Source: Sporisorium sorghi (Eukaryota > Basidiomycota > Ustilaginomycetes > Ustilaginales > Ustilaginaceae). Taken from it: a stretch of DNA of 64,000 nucleotides. Below, in pieces: positions 55,431-63,274 of the stretch. Made by a program: the position numbers and the translations under genes. The notes below the pieces were generated by a model that saw only the letters and a list, made by a program, of their open reading frames with translations, ran no database searches and was not told the origin of the DNA. The DNA is taken from NCBI GenBank assembly GCA_023212695.1, contig JALCCG010000013.1, positions 1 to 64,000 of the forward strand, read 5' to 3'. Position 1 is the stretch's first letter. Each line of letters opens with the position of its first letter.

Positions 55431-56800
55431 GTTTGAATTTCGGAAATATTCATTTCTCGCAGCAGCCCGAAAAAGTCGTCTTTTTATCCGGTTCGCTGCT
55501 TCGGAGCCTGGGACTAACAAGCAGGAAATCCATTCAGCTTCGCATCGGCACCAATGCCGTGTCCGCTTCTGTGAAACCGATAGAGCGATCGGGGAAACAT
55601 ATCTATTTAAGCAACGGCGTCCGAAACAGCATCAATGTCCCTAGACAAGGACCCGTCTATATTAATTCCCCCCGTGACGGAGAAATCGAACTCGGGCCCG
55701 TTGTTGGCGTTCTGTCCGATGGACCACATAATCCATCCAGCCCGTTCGGCGCCAGGACTTCGTATATCAAGCAGCTGCTTCGTGAGGGCAATAAGAAGAT
55801 GTTTGTATATGCCTTCGCCCCGCGGGATATCAACTGGCAGCGTGAAACCGTGCAGGCCTATATGCTCGGCTCTAACGGCGGCTTTGTTCGCAAAACCGTT
55901 CCGCTTCCTGACGTCGTCTATAACCGCCTGCCCAGCCGGAAAACCGACTTCTCCCCGTTCACCAATCAGCTCAGAGACCGGTTTGGCAAACGCAATATCA
56001 AATTCTTCAATTGGGCATTCTTCAATAAGTCGGATGTGTATTCGCAGCTGGACGGCGACGTGCAGGCCGGAAGATATTTACCAGAAACCTATAACAATCC
56101 AAGTCCCGAGCGGATCAAGGATATGATGGAACGCCATAGCTTTGTCTACTATAAGCCCTCAGCCGGAAGTTTAGGACTCGGCATCTACCGGCTGACCTAC
56201 CTCCCCAAAAAAGGATACTATGCGCGATATCACGGAAACGGTGGTAACACACTGCTGAAATTCCCGAACTTTAACAGCATGATGCGGATGCTTCAGGCCA
56301 AACACGGCTCCAAGCTGAAGAATTATGTCATCCAGCAGGGAATTCGGCTTATTGAAATTGACGGCTGCCCCATCGACTTCAGATTCCATATGCATAAGAA
56401 CAGCAAGAACCGCTGGTCGGTGGTCGGTATCGGTGCCAAAAAAGCCGGCCGGGGCAGCGTAACAACGCATATCAAGAACGGCGGCTCCTTAATGACACCG
56501 GAGCAGGCGCTCTCCCGTGCCTTCGGCTCCAGGTCGCGTGATGTGCTGGAGCGCGCCAAGGACGCCGCCATTGCGATGTCCGAAGCCATCGAGAATCATC
56601 ATCCGCATCTGCTGGGAGAAATCGGGTTCGATATCGGCATTGATGATAACGAGAGAATATGGATGTTTGAAGCGAATTCGAAGCCCGGCAGATCGATCTT
56701 CAGCCATCCTTTGCTCAAAGGGGAAGGAAAAGCATCGGTCGAGCATATTTTTGAGCACAGCATGTATTTGAGTGGCTTCCACAGGGGGAATGATTCGTGA
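55427..56800 (+). CDS. YheC/YheD-family ATP-grasp protein 3 (with N-terminal domain)
   Basis: A 457-residue protein. Like protein 1 it has the ~100-residue beta-rich N-terminal domain (VVFLSGSLLRSLGL, YINSPRDGEIELGPVVGVLSD), then ATP-grasp. KPSAGSLGLGIYR (about 243), QQGIRLIEIDG, DFRFHMHKNSKNRWSVVGI, GEIGFDIGIDD (about 398) and MFEANSKPGR (about 414) are all present. It begins with ATGA overlapping the stop of protein 2 and ends overlapping protein 4 as GTGA, which indicates coupled synthesis. Confidence 0.87.
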   Translation: MSLNFGNIHFSQQPEKVVFLSGSLLRSLGLTSRKSIQLRIGTNAVSASVKPIERSGKHIYLSNGVRNSINVPRQGPVYINSPRDGEIELGPVVGVLSDGPHNPSSPFGARTSYIKQLLREGNKKMFVYAFAPRDINWQRETVQAYMLGSNGGFVRKTVPLPDVVYNRLPSRKTDFSPFTNQLRDRFGKRNIKFFNWAFFNKSDVYSQLDGDVQAGRYLPETYNNPSPERIKDMMERHSFVYYKPSAGSLGLGIYRLTYLPKKGYYARYHGNGGNTLLKFPNFNSMMRMLQAKHGSKLKNYVIQQGIRLIEIDGCPIDFRFHMHKNSKNRWSVVGIGAKKAGRGSVTTHIKNGGSLMTPEQALSRAFGSRSRDVLERAKDAAIAMSEAIENHHPHLLGEIGFDIGIDDNERIWMFEANSKPGRSIFSHPLLKGEGKASVEHIFEHSMYLSGFHRGNDS

Positions 56801-57903
56801 TCAGCCGAGTGGAGAGTGATGGAAGACCGGTTGTAGCTATTCTAACCATGCATGATTCGTATTCCATGTTCAGGGGCAACCGGCAGAACTTTCAGGAAAT
56901 CATCAAGACGGGAAAAGATATGGGCTTTATGGTCTATGTAGTAACCGTGCGTGATCTGAAACTAAACTCGGGTACGGTCAAGGGCTATACACTGCAGAGC
57001 GACAATTCCTGGGAGCAGAGGCTCTGTCCTCTGCCCCAGGTTATATACAACCGGATTCCATACCGGGAGGATGAATCCCTCCCCTGGGTCCGCCGCAAAA
57101 TCAAGGAATGCCAAAAGCACCCCCACATCGATATTTACAATCCGCACTTCTTCAATAAATGGCAGCTCTTCTCGTGGCTGAACAAATCACGTTTAACTAA
57201 AAAATGGGCTCCTCTAACGAAGCGTATGAAAGGCTTCCCCACTTTATACGAGATGATTAAACGGAAGCCTTACCTTTATCTGAAACCCGAGGATGGAAAA
57301 GCCGGGCAAGGCATCATGAGAGTGCGGTATCAGAGGAACAACTCCCTTCCTTACCGCATTCAAATTCAGAACAACAAGAACAGCACGACTTATAAAGCGG
57401 CGTCTCTGGAACGGCTCTGGAATCGCGTCTATCAGGAAACCAAAGGGAGCTCTTACTTGATCCAGCAGGGAATCGAGCTGGCCCAGGTCCATGGACGCGC
57501 TTTTGACCTTCGAATTCTCGTGCAAAAGAATGAGTTTGGTGCATGGTCCGTCACTGGCATCGGTGCTCGCATGGCAGGTGCCAAGAGCATAACCACACAT
57601 GTTCCCCGCGGAGGAACCATTGAGGATCCCGAGAAATTGCTTCCAATCGTGTTCGGTCAGGAGCGCTCTGAGGCCATTCTTAGTGAAGTTAGAAAAGCAG
57701 CCGTGCACATGGCCCGGCAGATTGAGAAAAGCTCCGGCCATACGCATGGTGAAATGTCGATGGATCTTGGAATTGACAGCGAAGGCGTCCTCTGGTTTTT
57801 CGAAGCCAACTCGAGACCGATGAAATTTGACGAACCGGCCATCCGTAAAAAGTCACTTGAGCGGATTTTTCAATATTCCGACTATCTGATCAATCAACGA
57901 TAG
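56797..57903 (+). CDS. YheC/YheD-family ATP-grasp protein 4
   Basis: A 368-residue ATP-grasp protein lacking the N-terminal domain, starting at GTG 56797 inside the stop of protein 3. KPEDGKAGQGIMR (about 163), QQGIELAQVHG, DLRILVQKNEFGAWSVTGIGARMAG, GEMSMDLGID (about 318) and FFEANSRPMK (about 335) are present. The metal-binding Glu/Asn pair is kept. A 56-base gap with GGAAAGGAGGGG separates it from the GNAT gene. Confidence 0.86.
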   Translation: MISRVESDGRPVVAILTMHDSYSMFRGNRQNFQEIIKTGKDMGFMVYVVTVRDLKLNSGTVKGYTLQSDNSWEQRLCPLPQVIYNRIPYREDESLPWVRRKIKECQKHPHIDIYNPHFFNKWQLFSWLNKSRLTKKWAPLTKRMKGFPTLYEMIKRKPYLYLKPEDGKAGQGIMRVRYQRNNSLPYRIQIQNNKNSTTYKAASLERLWNRVYQETKGSSYLIQQGIELAQVHGRAFDLRILVQKNEFGAWSVTGIGARMAGAKSITTHVPRGGTIEDPEKLLPIVFGQERSEAILSEVRKAAVHMARQIEKSSGHTHGEMSMDLGIDSEGVLWFFEANSRPMKFDEPAIRKKSLERIFQYSDYLINQR

Positions 57904-57959
57904 GACGCTGCCTCGCCTCGAAACCGAGCCTTAGGGATTATAGGAAAGGAGGGGATCCT

Positions 57960-58499
57960 GTGGAAATCTCATGTCTCTCTCTCTCAAGTCCGGATGAATG
58001 GCCGCATGCACGACAGCAGTGCAGCGACTTTCTCCGGCGGTATAGCAGCAAGCGTCTAACCCGTGAAGGTTATCAGCGTCTGGCTTCGCTATCCTACGAT
58101 GAACTGATGCAGCCCGGTACTTCTATTATAGCGGCTACAGTTCGAAGCGATGTCGGCCGCATACCTGTGGGAATTTGCTATGCGGCGGACTATGGCGAAG
58201 GTGCCTGTATGATTGCGGTGCACCCGCTATACCGCAACCGGCATATCGGCTCTTCCCTGATCCGCTCACAATTGTCCAGACTTGGTCGGCTGCGCTGCAA
58301 AGTAGCTGCCGATCATTCAGCCAGTTTGCAAATGTGCTTCCATGCAGGCTTACAAGCTATCGCCCTTGAGCAGGGTCCAACAGGCAAGCCAACGCTCATT
58401 ATGAGCGGAACCCTGCCCTTAAACCAATACCAGAGTTCTTCAGCGCCTAATGCTGACTCTATTCAAGAAGGTGACCTTCTGTGTCAAAGCCCATCTTAG
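57960..58499 (+). CDS. GNAT-family acetyltransferase within the ATP-grasp operon
   Basis: A 179-residue GNAT protein from GTG 57960 (AAAGGAGGGG 5 bases upstream). The acetyl-CoA site is visible as VHPLYRNRHIGSSLI (about residues 88-102), with the second conserved segment around HSASLQMCFHAGL. Members transfer acetyl to an amine. Its 3' end overlaps the next ATP-grasp gene by 19 bases, so it is part of the operon. I infer that it acetylates an intermediate, product or coat component of the ligase pathway; no target is known. Confidence 0.82.
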   Translation: MEISCLSLSSPDEWPHARQQCSDFLRRYSSKRLTREGYQRLASLSYDELMQPGTSIIAATVRSDVGRIPVGICYAADYGEGACMIAVHPLYRNRHIGSSLIRSQLSRLGRLRCKVAADHSASLQMCFHAGLQAIALEQGPTGKPTLIMSGTLPLNQYQSSSAPNADSIQEGDLLCQSPS

Positions 58500-59596
58500 G
58501 TATCATGACGCTTTACTTGGATGATCGAAAAAAGCTGGAAGAACGGCATATCTACGAGCATATGATCAGGGAAGGTAAAGCGATGGGGATGGACGTTTAT
58601 GTCTTCACCCCTGCCGATGTCAACAGCTCGCAAGGTCGGATCAACGCCATGGAGTACGATCCTGACAACAACAAATGGAGCCGAAATTGGCGTTCGTTCC
58701 CCCATATGATCTTTGACCGCTGCCGAATTCAAAAGAGCGCCCGATTTCAACAACTGCTGCGCTTTCGTTCCCGCTACCGGTATTTATTGTTTCTGAACAG
58801 ACCCTTGCGCAATAAATGGACGATTCATCAAATATTATCCACCAAGAAACGATTCCGGCCCCATTTGCCGGATACCCGGATCGTGACGAGCACCAGCGAT
58901 ATCCACCGGATGCTGAATGTTCATCCCACCGTCTACTTTAAACCGATTAACGGAACGGGCGGACGCGGAATTCTGAGGATAAACAAAGTGGAAGGTGTCG
59001 CAGGTACCTATGAAGTCCAGGGACGCAATGCCAACCGCAACATTATTAAACCAAAACGGATGCCTTCAGGCCATCTGGCCCAATACCTCTCAGGCTGGGG
59101 CAATAAAGATAGATACCTGGTTCAGGAAGGGATACAGCTGGAACTGCCGGATGGCAGAGTGCATGATTACCGGATGCTCGTACAGAAAAATGGAACCGGC
59201 CGTTGGCAAGTGACGGGCTGCGTAGGACGCGTTGGAGCACCCAAAAGCGTCACCTCCAATCTGCATGGCGGCGGACGTGCAACAAGGATGGAAGAACTGC
59301 TGAGCAAATGGATTACTGATCCGGCAAGGCGTGCCAGCATCCGCGAGGAAGCCGACGCTCTCGGCGTGGATGTCGCTCAGTTTCTTGATGAACAGTACGG
59401 GGGCTTGTGCGAACTCGCCCTGGATTTGGCCGTTGATAAATCCGGGAGAATCCTCATTATCGAGGTCAATCCGAAGCCATCGCGGGAAGTCTTCTCGCAA
59501 ATCGGCGATATGACGGCTTACAGGGAATCCATGGTAAGGCCTCTAGAGTATGCAATGTGGGTATACAGTCAAAAAAAATCCGCAAAAAATGCTTAG
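58481..59596 (+). CDS. YheC/YheD-family ATP-grasp protein 5
   Basis: A 371-residue ATP-grasp protein starting at GTG 58481, inside the GNAT gene. KPINGTGGRGILRI (about 154), VQEGIQLELPDG, DYRMLVQKNGTGRWQVTG, CELALDLAVDKSG (about 310) and IIEVNPKPSR (about 327) are present. The last motif has Pro where the paralogues have Ser, and the QQG motif is QEG, so it is the most divergent copy. It has no N-terminal domain. It ends the operon, with a 19-bp terminator downstream. Confidence 0.86.
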   Translation: MSKPILGIMTLYLDDRKKLEERHIYEHMIREGKAMGMDVYVFTPADVNSSQGRINAMEYDPDNNKWSRNWRSFPHMIFDRCRIQKSARFQQLLRFRSRYRYLLFLNRPLRNKWTIHQILSTKKRFRPHLPDTRIVTSTSDIHRMLNVHPTVYFKPINGTGGRGILRINKVEGVAGTYEVQGRNANRNIIKPKRMPSGHLAQYLSGWGNKDRYLVQEGIQLELPDGRVHDYRMLVQKNGTGRWQVTGCVGRVGAPKSVTSNLHGGGRATRMEELLSKWITDPARRASIREEADALGVDVAQFLDEQYGGLCELALDLAVDKSGRILIIEVNPKPSREVFSQIGDMTAYRESMVRPLEYAMWVYSQKKSAKNA

Positions 59597-59637
59597 TCGA
59601 ATCTTACGAATACCGTATCTCAGAATTCAGAAGAACA

Positions 59638-59687
59638 CACAAAGGCTGTTCCCAAGTTGGTTCCTACCCTTGGGAACAGCCTTTGTG
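59638..59687 (+). terminator. Perfect 19-bp hairpin ending the ATP-grasp operon
   Basis: Arms 59638-59656 and 59669-59687 pair without mismatch around a 12-base loop. No long T-run follows, so it may also stabilise the mRNA end. Confidence 0.75.
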
Positions 59688-59699
59688 ACTCCTATCTAT

Positions 59700-60386
59700 C
59701 TATTCCGCTTGATCATGAAGCTTCAACAGCTGTGAAAAAGAATGAATGACAACATCCGAACCCTTCAGCTCCTGCTCCCCGCCAAAGCCAGCGTACTGAC
59801 ATCCGATGACGGTCTGTCCATTCTCTTTGCCTGCCTCCACATCCGACGACCGGTCACCTACCATCCAGGCATTCTGGATATTATGCTGATCCAGCAGTAA
59901 CCGTACCAGATCTACCTTCGAAGCCGTTCCATGCTCTCCAGCACTGTAGACTCCGTCAAAGAGCGACATGATTCCTCTCGCATCAGCAATGCCCTTAACG
60001 TAATGCTCCAGACCGTTGCTGGCAACAAACAAACGGACACCGCGCTGATGAAGCTCCTCTAACGTTTCCATCACCTCAGGATACAATATGCCTGTTTTAT
60101 TGTTCAACCCCTCAAGCTCCAGCTGCAGCAGCAGCTCATCTGCCCTGCGATGGGCAGCAGGCGTTCCATTCGGTATGACCTTCTTCCAGATGTCATCGAG
60201 CAGCATTCCCAAACATCCAAGCATCAGCTCCTCATCCGGTGTTTCCCCTTGATAATGCCCCTCTTCACGCAAAATGTCGAACAGTTTGTGATAGGCAGGC
60301 AGCAGCAAGGTTTCCGTCTGAAACAGCGTTCCATCCATGTCAAATATCATTGCTTCCGGCTTGATCAAAGTTGCTGTGTTTTCCAA
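59700..60386 (-). CDS. HAD-superfamily hydrolase
   Basis: Phosphatase-like protein of 228 residues. HAD motif I is FDMDGTLFQT (nucleophile Asp and second Asp), motif II lies in VASNG, the Lys region in TASKVDLV, and motif IV is GDRSSDVEAG. The helical cap between motifs I and II is the subfamily I type. Substrate unknown. It converges on the ATP-grasp operon and is monocistronic. Confidence 0.9.
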   Translation of the reverse strand: MENTATLIKPEAMIFDMDGTLFQTETLLLPAYHKLFDILREEGHYQGETPDEELMLGCLGMLLDDIWKKVIPNGTPAAHRRADELLLQLELEGLNNKTGILYPEVMETLEELHQRGVRLFVASNGLEHYVKGIADARGIMSLFDGVYSAGEHGTASKVDLVRLLLDQHNIQNAWMVGDRSSDVEAGKENGQTVIGCQYAGFGGEQELKGSDVVIHSFSQLLKLHDQAE

Positions 60387-60574
60387 TTTGGACCTTCCCT
60401 TCGCTCCGTATAATCTGATTTTAGTCTAGTATCCCCTCATCATATAGGAACCATATCACAACTGCAAACCCCAATTCCTATTTACTTTTGGACTTCAGCC
60501 TATAAAGTATGCGTAACCAGGGGAGCTTAATCGTTGTTATAAAGATAGTGAGTTAATGTGAAAGGATGATCGAC

Positions 60575-60853
60575 GTGCCGGGAACTCAGGAATCCGCCGC
60601 TGCGCAGCAAATCGAGCAACTGGAAACCGAACTGGCGACAGAGCTCAATCGATATAATTCAGACGAACAGGCTGCCATTCTTAAGCGAATAATCAGCCGT
60701 CTAAAAAGAGGGAGGTATGTCCGCAGCCCGATCGTGATTGTTAAGGAGATGATCAGAACGCCGCTGGTGTGGCTCCTCATGGCGATGGGAATCACGATCC
60801 CTCTGCTATTCTATATTCTGATTATCTGGGTATCGCTGGCCGTTGAAAGGTAA
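60575..60853 (+). CDS. Small membrane protein, unknown
   Basis: A 92-residue protein with a charged helix-prone N-terminal half (QQIEQLETELATELNRY) and a hydrophobic C-terminus (about residues 62-88) that would form one long or two short membrane segments. GTG 60575 has AAAGG 9 bases upstream; ATG 60566 overlaps that site. I recognise no family. Confidence 0.55.
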   Translation: MPGTQESAAAQQIEQLETELATELNRYNSDEQAAILKRIISRLKRGRYVRSPIVIVKEMIRTPLVWLLMAMGITIPLLFYILIIWVSLAVER

Positions 60854-61181
60854 TCTTCGACCTGGTTACTTCGGACACGTGCGCCAGATGAACAGCGTAG
60901 CTGCGCACAATACCGACTGCCATCGTTAGACGGCGCCATCCCGGCAGGTACTTACTGACTGAATCACTAGGCAAAGGCAACCGCCGAAGCTCCATCATAT
61001 ACAGGACAGTCTGGCAGATATTAGCCTGGCCTTATTTGTTCATTGCGTAAGCCGAAAGCAAATCGGACAGAGTCATTGTCGATTATTTTCCTCCGTCAGC
61101 CAGTCCAGCCTGTGTCTAAACTAGGCGAACGTACATAGACTGGGATATATTTGATTTTGCCGATGAAGGAGCCAGAAAACC
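60854..61181. other. Gene-free stretch
   Basis: 328 bases in which I see no convincing coding sequence, repeat or strong hairpin. A CATAGACTG box at 61134-61142 resembles a sporulation -10 element but has no matching -35. Confidence 0.5.
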
Positions 61182-61910
61182 ATGAATCATGCAAAAGCGA
61201 AAGCCAAACCCAAGCACATCCCCTTAAAAAAACTTCCCCCGCTCGCCCGGATCCAGGAGTTTCCCACTGTGCGCATTCATCACGCATCTTCTTCTACGAG
61301 TCAAGCAAACGCCCCCGCTGCCCAACAAGTGAGTGCCGCATACAACGAATGCATCGATCGGGCTTTTCGGATTCCAATCTTTTTGAGCACGGCCAATTCG
61401 TTGAACAACGTGCAGCAGCAATTTTTCAACCGGCTGGTTTTGGAAATTGAGGACGCTTTGTTATTTCCACGCACCCTGCCGCAGAGTGAGCAGTATCCCG
61501 AGACGGTGCTGACCAACATCCGTCGTCTGGTCATCTCCAGCTACGGTATGCTGGCTATCAACTTCCGAAGATTTTTTGTGCAGATCCTGGAAGCTAACGT
61601 CGGGCAGCCGCCAACAACCACGCCGTTTTGGCAGGGCTCTACCTTTTCACAGATCGAACCGTCGATGGCTTTCCAATTTGGCCTTCCGACCTTGTTGGTC
61701 AGGGAACGGGGGACCGATACCACCAATGGGATCTGGGCAGGCGGCATCACGCCGCTGAACATTTTCGTGGAATGGGACTCCGACAATCAGACCGTGGATG
61801 AATTTTTTGGCAGCGTGCAATGGAGAGAGGTCTTTGCCAACTGGACTGCGGAGGTTAGGGGCAACTACTACCTCCGAACGGAACCTCAGTTCAGCCTGCA
61901 GATGCAGTAA
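61182..61910 (+). CDS. Conserved-looking protein of unknown function
   Basis: A 242-residue protein with good GATGAAGGAG before ATG 61182. The first 50 residues are basic and low-complexity (Lys/Pro then Ser/Ala/Gln), without a signal peptide. The rest looks globular, with aromatic-rich stretches (INFRRFFVQILEA, PFWQGSTFSQIEPSMAFQFG, GNYYLRTEPQFSLQMQ). I recognise no family. It lies between spore-coat-related loci and converges on cotJ, so a spore or coat role is possible but only by position. Confidence 0.65.
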   Translation: MNHAKAKAKPKHIPLKKLPPLARIQEFPTVRIHHASSSTSQANAPAAQQVSAAYNECIDRAFRIPIFLSTANSLNNVQQQFFNRLVLEIEDALLFPRTLPQSEQYPETVLTNIRRLVISSYGMLAINFRRFFVQILEANVGQPPTTTPFWQGSTFSQIEPSMAFQFGLPTLLVRERGTDTTNGIWAGGITPLNIFVEWDSDNQTVDEFFGSVQWREVFANWTAEVRGNYYLRTEPQFSLQMQ

Positions 61911-61917
61911 GATGCAC

Positions 61918-61954
61918 ATAAAGTCCCACCGGCAGGCTGCCAGTGGGACTTTAT
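61918..61954. terminator. Bidirectional terminator
   Basis: ATAAAGTCCCAC pairs with GTGGGACTTTAT, and an inner GGCAG/CTGCC closes a short loop; it lies between the unknown gene (+) and cotJC (-). Confidence 0.85.
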
Positions 61955-61965
61955 GTATTTCCTAT

Positions 61966-62535
61966 TTAAAAAACCTTCTTTGTCGCCCGATCATCCTTAA
62001 TAATCTCTACCGCCTCCCGGAAACGGATGGCATGAATGATTTCACGTTCCCGTAAAAATTTAAGACCGTCCTGCAAATCCACATCATCCGTCATATCGAT
62101 CAACCACTGGTATGTAGCCCGCGCTTTCTCTTCTGCGGCAATGTCCTCATACAAATCCGCGATAGGATCGCCTTTGGCCTGTATATAGGCTGCCGTCCAT
62201 GGTACACCTCCGGCATTCTCATAATACAGCGCATGGTCGTGATTCACGTAGTGAGCGCCGAGTCCTGCAGCTTCCATCTCCGACACCGTTGCATCCTTCG
62301 TTAATTTAAATACCATGGTGGCAATCATCTCAAGATGTGCGAATTCTTCAGTCCCGATATCATTAAGCAGCCCAATGACCTTGTCAGGAATGGTATATCG
62401 CTGATTCAGGTAGCGGAGCGCTGCCGCCAGCTCGCCATCGGCACCTCCGTACTGCTCAATCAAGAACTTCGCCATTCTTGGATCACATTTACTTACACGG
62501 ACCGGATATTGAAGCTTCTTTTCATATACCCACAT
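61966..62535 (-). CDS. cotJC: Spore coat protein CotJC (manganese-catalase family)
   Basis: A 189-residue ferritin-like protein of the manganese catalase family. The helix-bundle metal ligands lie in EEFAHLEMIATM (Glu and His) and EEKARATYQWL. It is a coat component probably protecting against peroxide; enzymatic activity of CotJC is not proven. Third gene of the cotJ set. Confidence 0.95.
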   Translation of the reverse strand: MWVYEKKLQYPVRVSKCDPRMAKFLIEQYGGADGELAAALRYLNQRYTIPDKVIGLLNDIGTEEFAHLEMIATMVFKLTKDATVSEMEAAGLGAHYVNHDHALYYENAGGVPWTAAYIQAKGDPIADLYEDIAAEEKARATYQWLIDMTDDVDLQDGLKFLREREIIHAIRFREAVEIIKDDRATKKVF

Positions 62536-62622
62536 GGGCTCTTCCGCCTCCTTGTTCTCGCTTTTCCTCTTGAGGGCTGCATGCCGTTCGTGAAGGAAGT
62601 TGCAGCCCGAGTGACGGCACCA

Positions 62623-62907
62623 TTAAACCTGCCAAGGCCAGGGGCCTTGAGCCCATTCAAAGGGATATTTAGAAAATGCACGGCCAAAATTTTGCAGGGG
62701 TCCATACAGCTCTTGAAATTGCTTCGCAAGTACCGTCCTTTCCTGTGTCAGCTTGTTAAACTGCTCAATACTCTTCAGGTCATCCGGATGAGTATCCAAA
62801 AACAGATTCAGCTCCACCAGGACAAAATCCAATGCCTGCAGCTGCTCTAGCAATTCGTAATACTTCAGATCACCAACCTGGGGTTTGGCTTCATTCACGC
62901 CGCTCAC
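62623..62907 (-). CDS. cotJB: Spore coat protein CotJB
   Basis: A 94-residue helical protein with YYELLEQLQALDFVLVELNLFLDTHP and the C-terminal Trp/Pro-rich end (FEWAQGPWPWQ). GTG 62907 overlaps the cotJA stop as GTGA. It assembles with CotJA and CotJC in the inner coat of B. subtilis. Confidence 0.94.
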   Translation of the reverse strand: MSGVNEAKPQVGDLKYYELLEQLQALDFVLVELNLFLDTHPDDLKSIEQFNKLTQERTVLAKQFQELYGPLQNFGRAFSKYPFEWAQGPWPWQV

Positions 62908-63125
62908 TCTCCTTTAAATTTTCGCGAGGTATACGGACTATATAAGGATGGCCACAACGTTCCGTATCTCAACGCTTCGGCAGGGCTGAATTGCGGCAGT
63001 CCAGCCGGTTGAAATACGATATACTGGTTAACAGGGACAACGTACGATCTGTAGAGTTTGGGAGGGCAAGGATCAAACGGGGAATGAAAAACCGGGTAGA
63101 CACGTACCTCTGGATTCTCCTTCAA
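62904..63125 (-). CDS. cotJA: Spore coat protein CotJA
   Basis: A 73-residue coat protein starting at TTG 63125, with AAGGAGG 7 bases upstream. It has the family pattern of prolines and aromatics: FDPCPPKLY, VFQPAGLPQFSP and LRYGTLWPSLYSPY. First gene of cotJABC. Confidence 0.93.
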   Translation of the reverse strand: MKENPEVRVYPVFHSPFDPCPPKLYRSYVVPVNQYIVFQPAGLPQFSPAEALRYGTLWPSLYSPYTSRKFKGE

Positions 63126-63177
63126 GGGTATTCCTCCTTATGTTTTACTATCCGTAATATCAAGGACTCTTCGTAAT

Positions 63178-63205
63178 TAACATATGTCCTTCGCCCAGAA
63201 AATGA
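63178..63205 (-). promoter_or_regulatory. Possible sigma-E promoter of cotJ
   Basis: On the minus strand TCATTTT (63205-63199) and CATATGTT (63185-63178) with a 13-base spacer loosely fit sigma-E. The match is partial. Confidence 0.3.
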
Positions 63206-63219
63206 ACTCCAAATTGACA

Positions 63220-63263
63220 AAAAAACCCTCATCCCTGGAATATTTCCGGGAAAAGGGTTCTTT
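63220..63263 (-). terminator. Terminator of the AI-2E-like gene
   Basis: AACCC/GGGTT, TCCC/GGGA and GGAA/TTCC pair stepwise; the A-run on the left is a T-run on the minus strand. Confidence 0.75.
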
Positions 63264-63274
63264 TCAAGTTGTCC

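Noticed and set aside
63126..63170. Sigma-E promoter TGATATT-N13-CATAAGGA directly before cotJA
   Set aside because: The -10 box would overlap the ribosome-binding site, leaving no leader.
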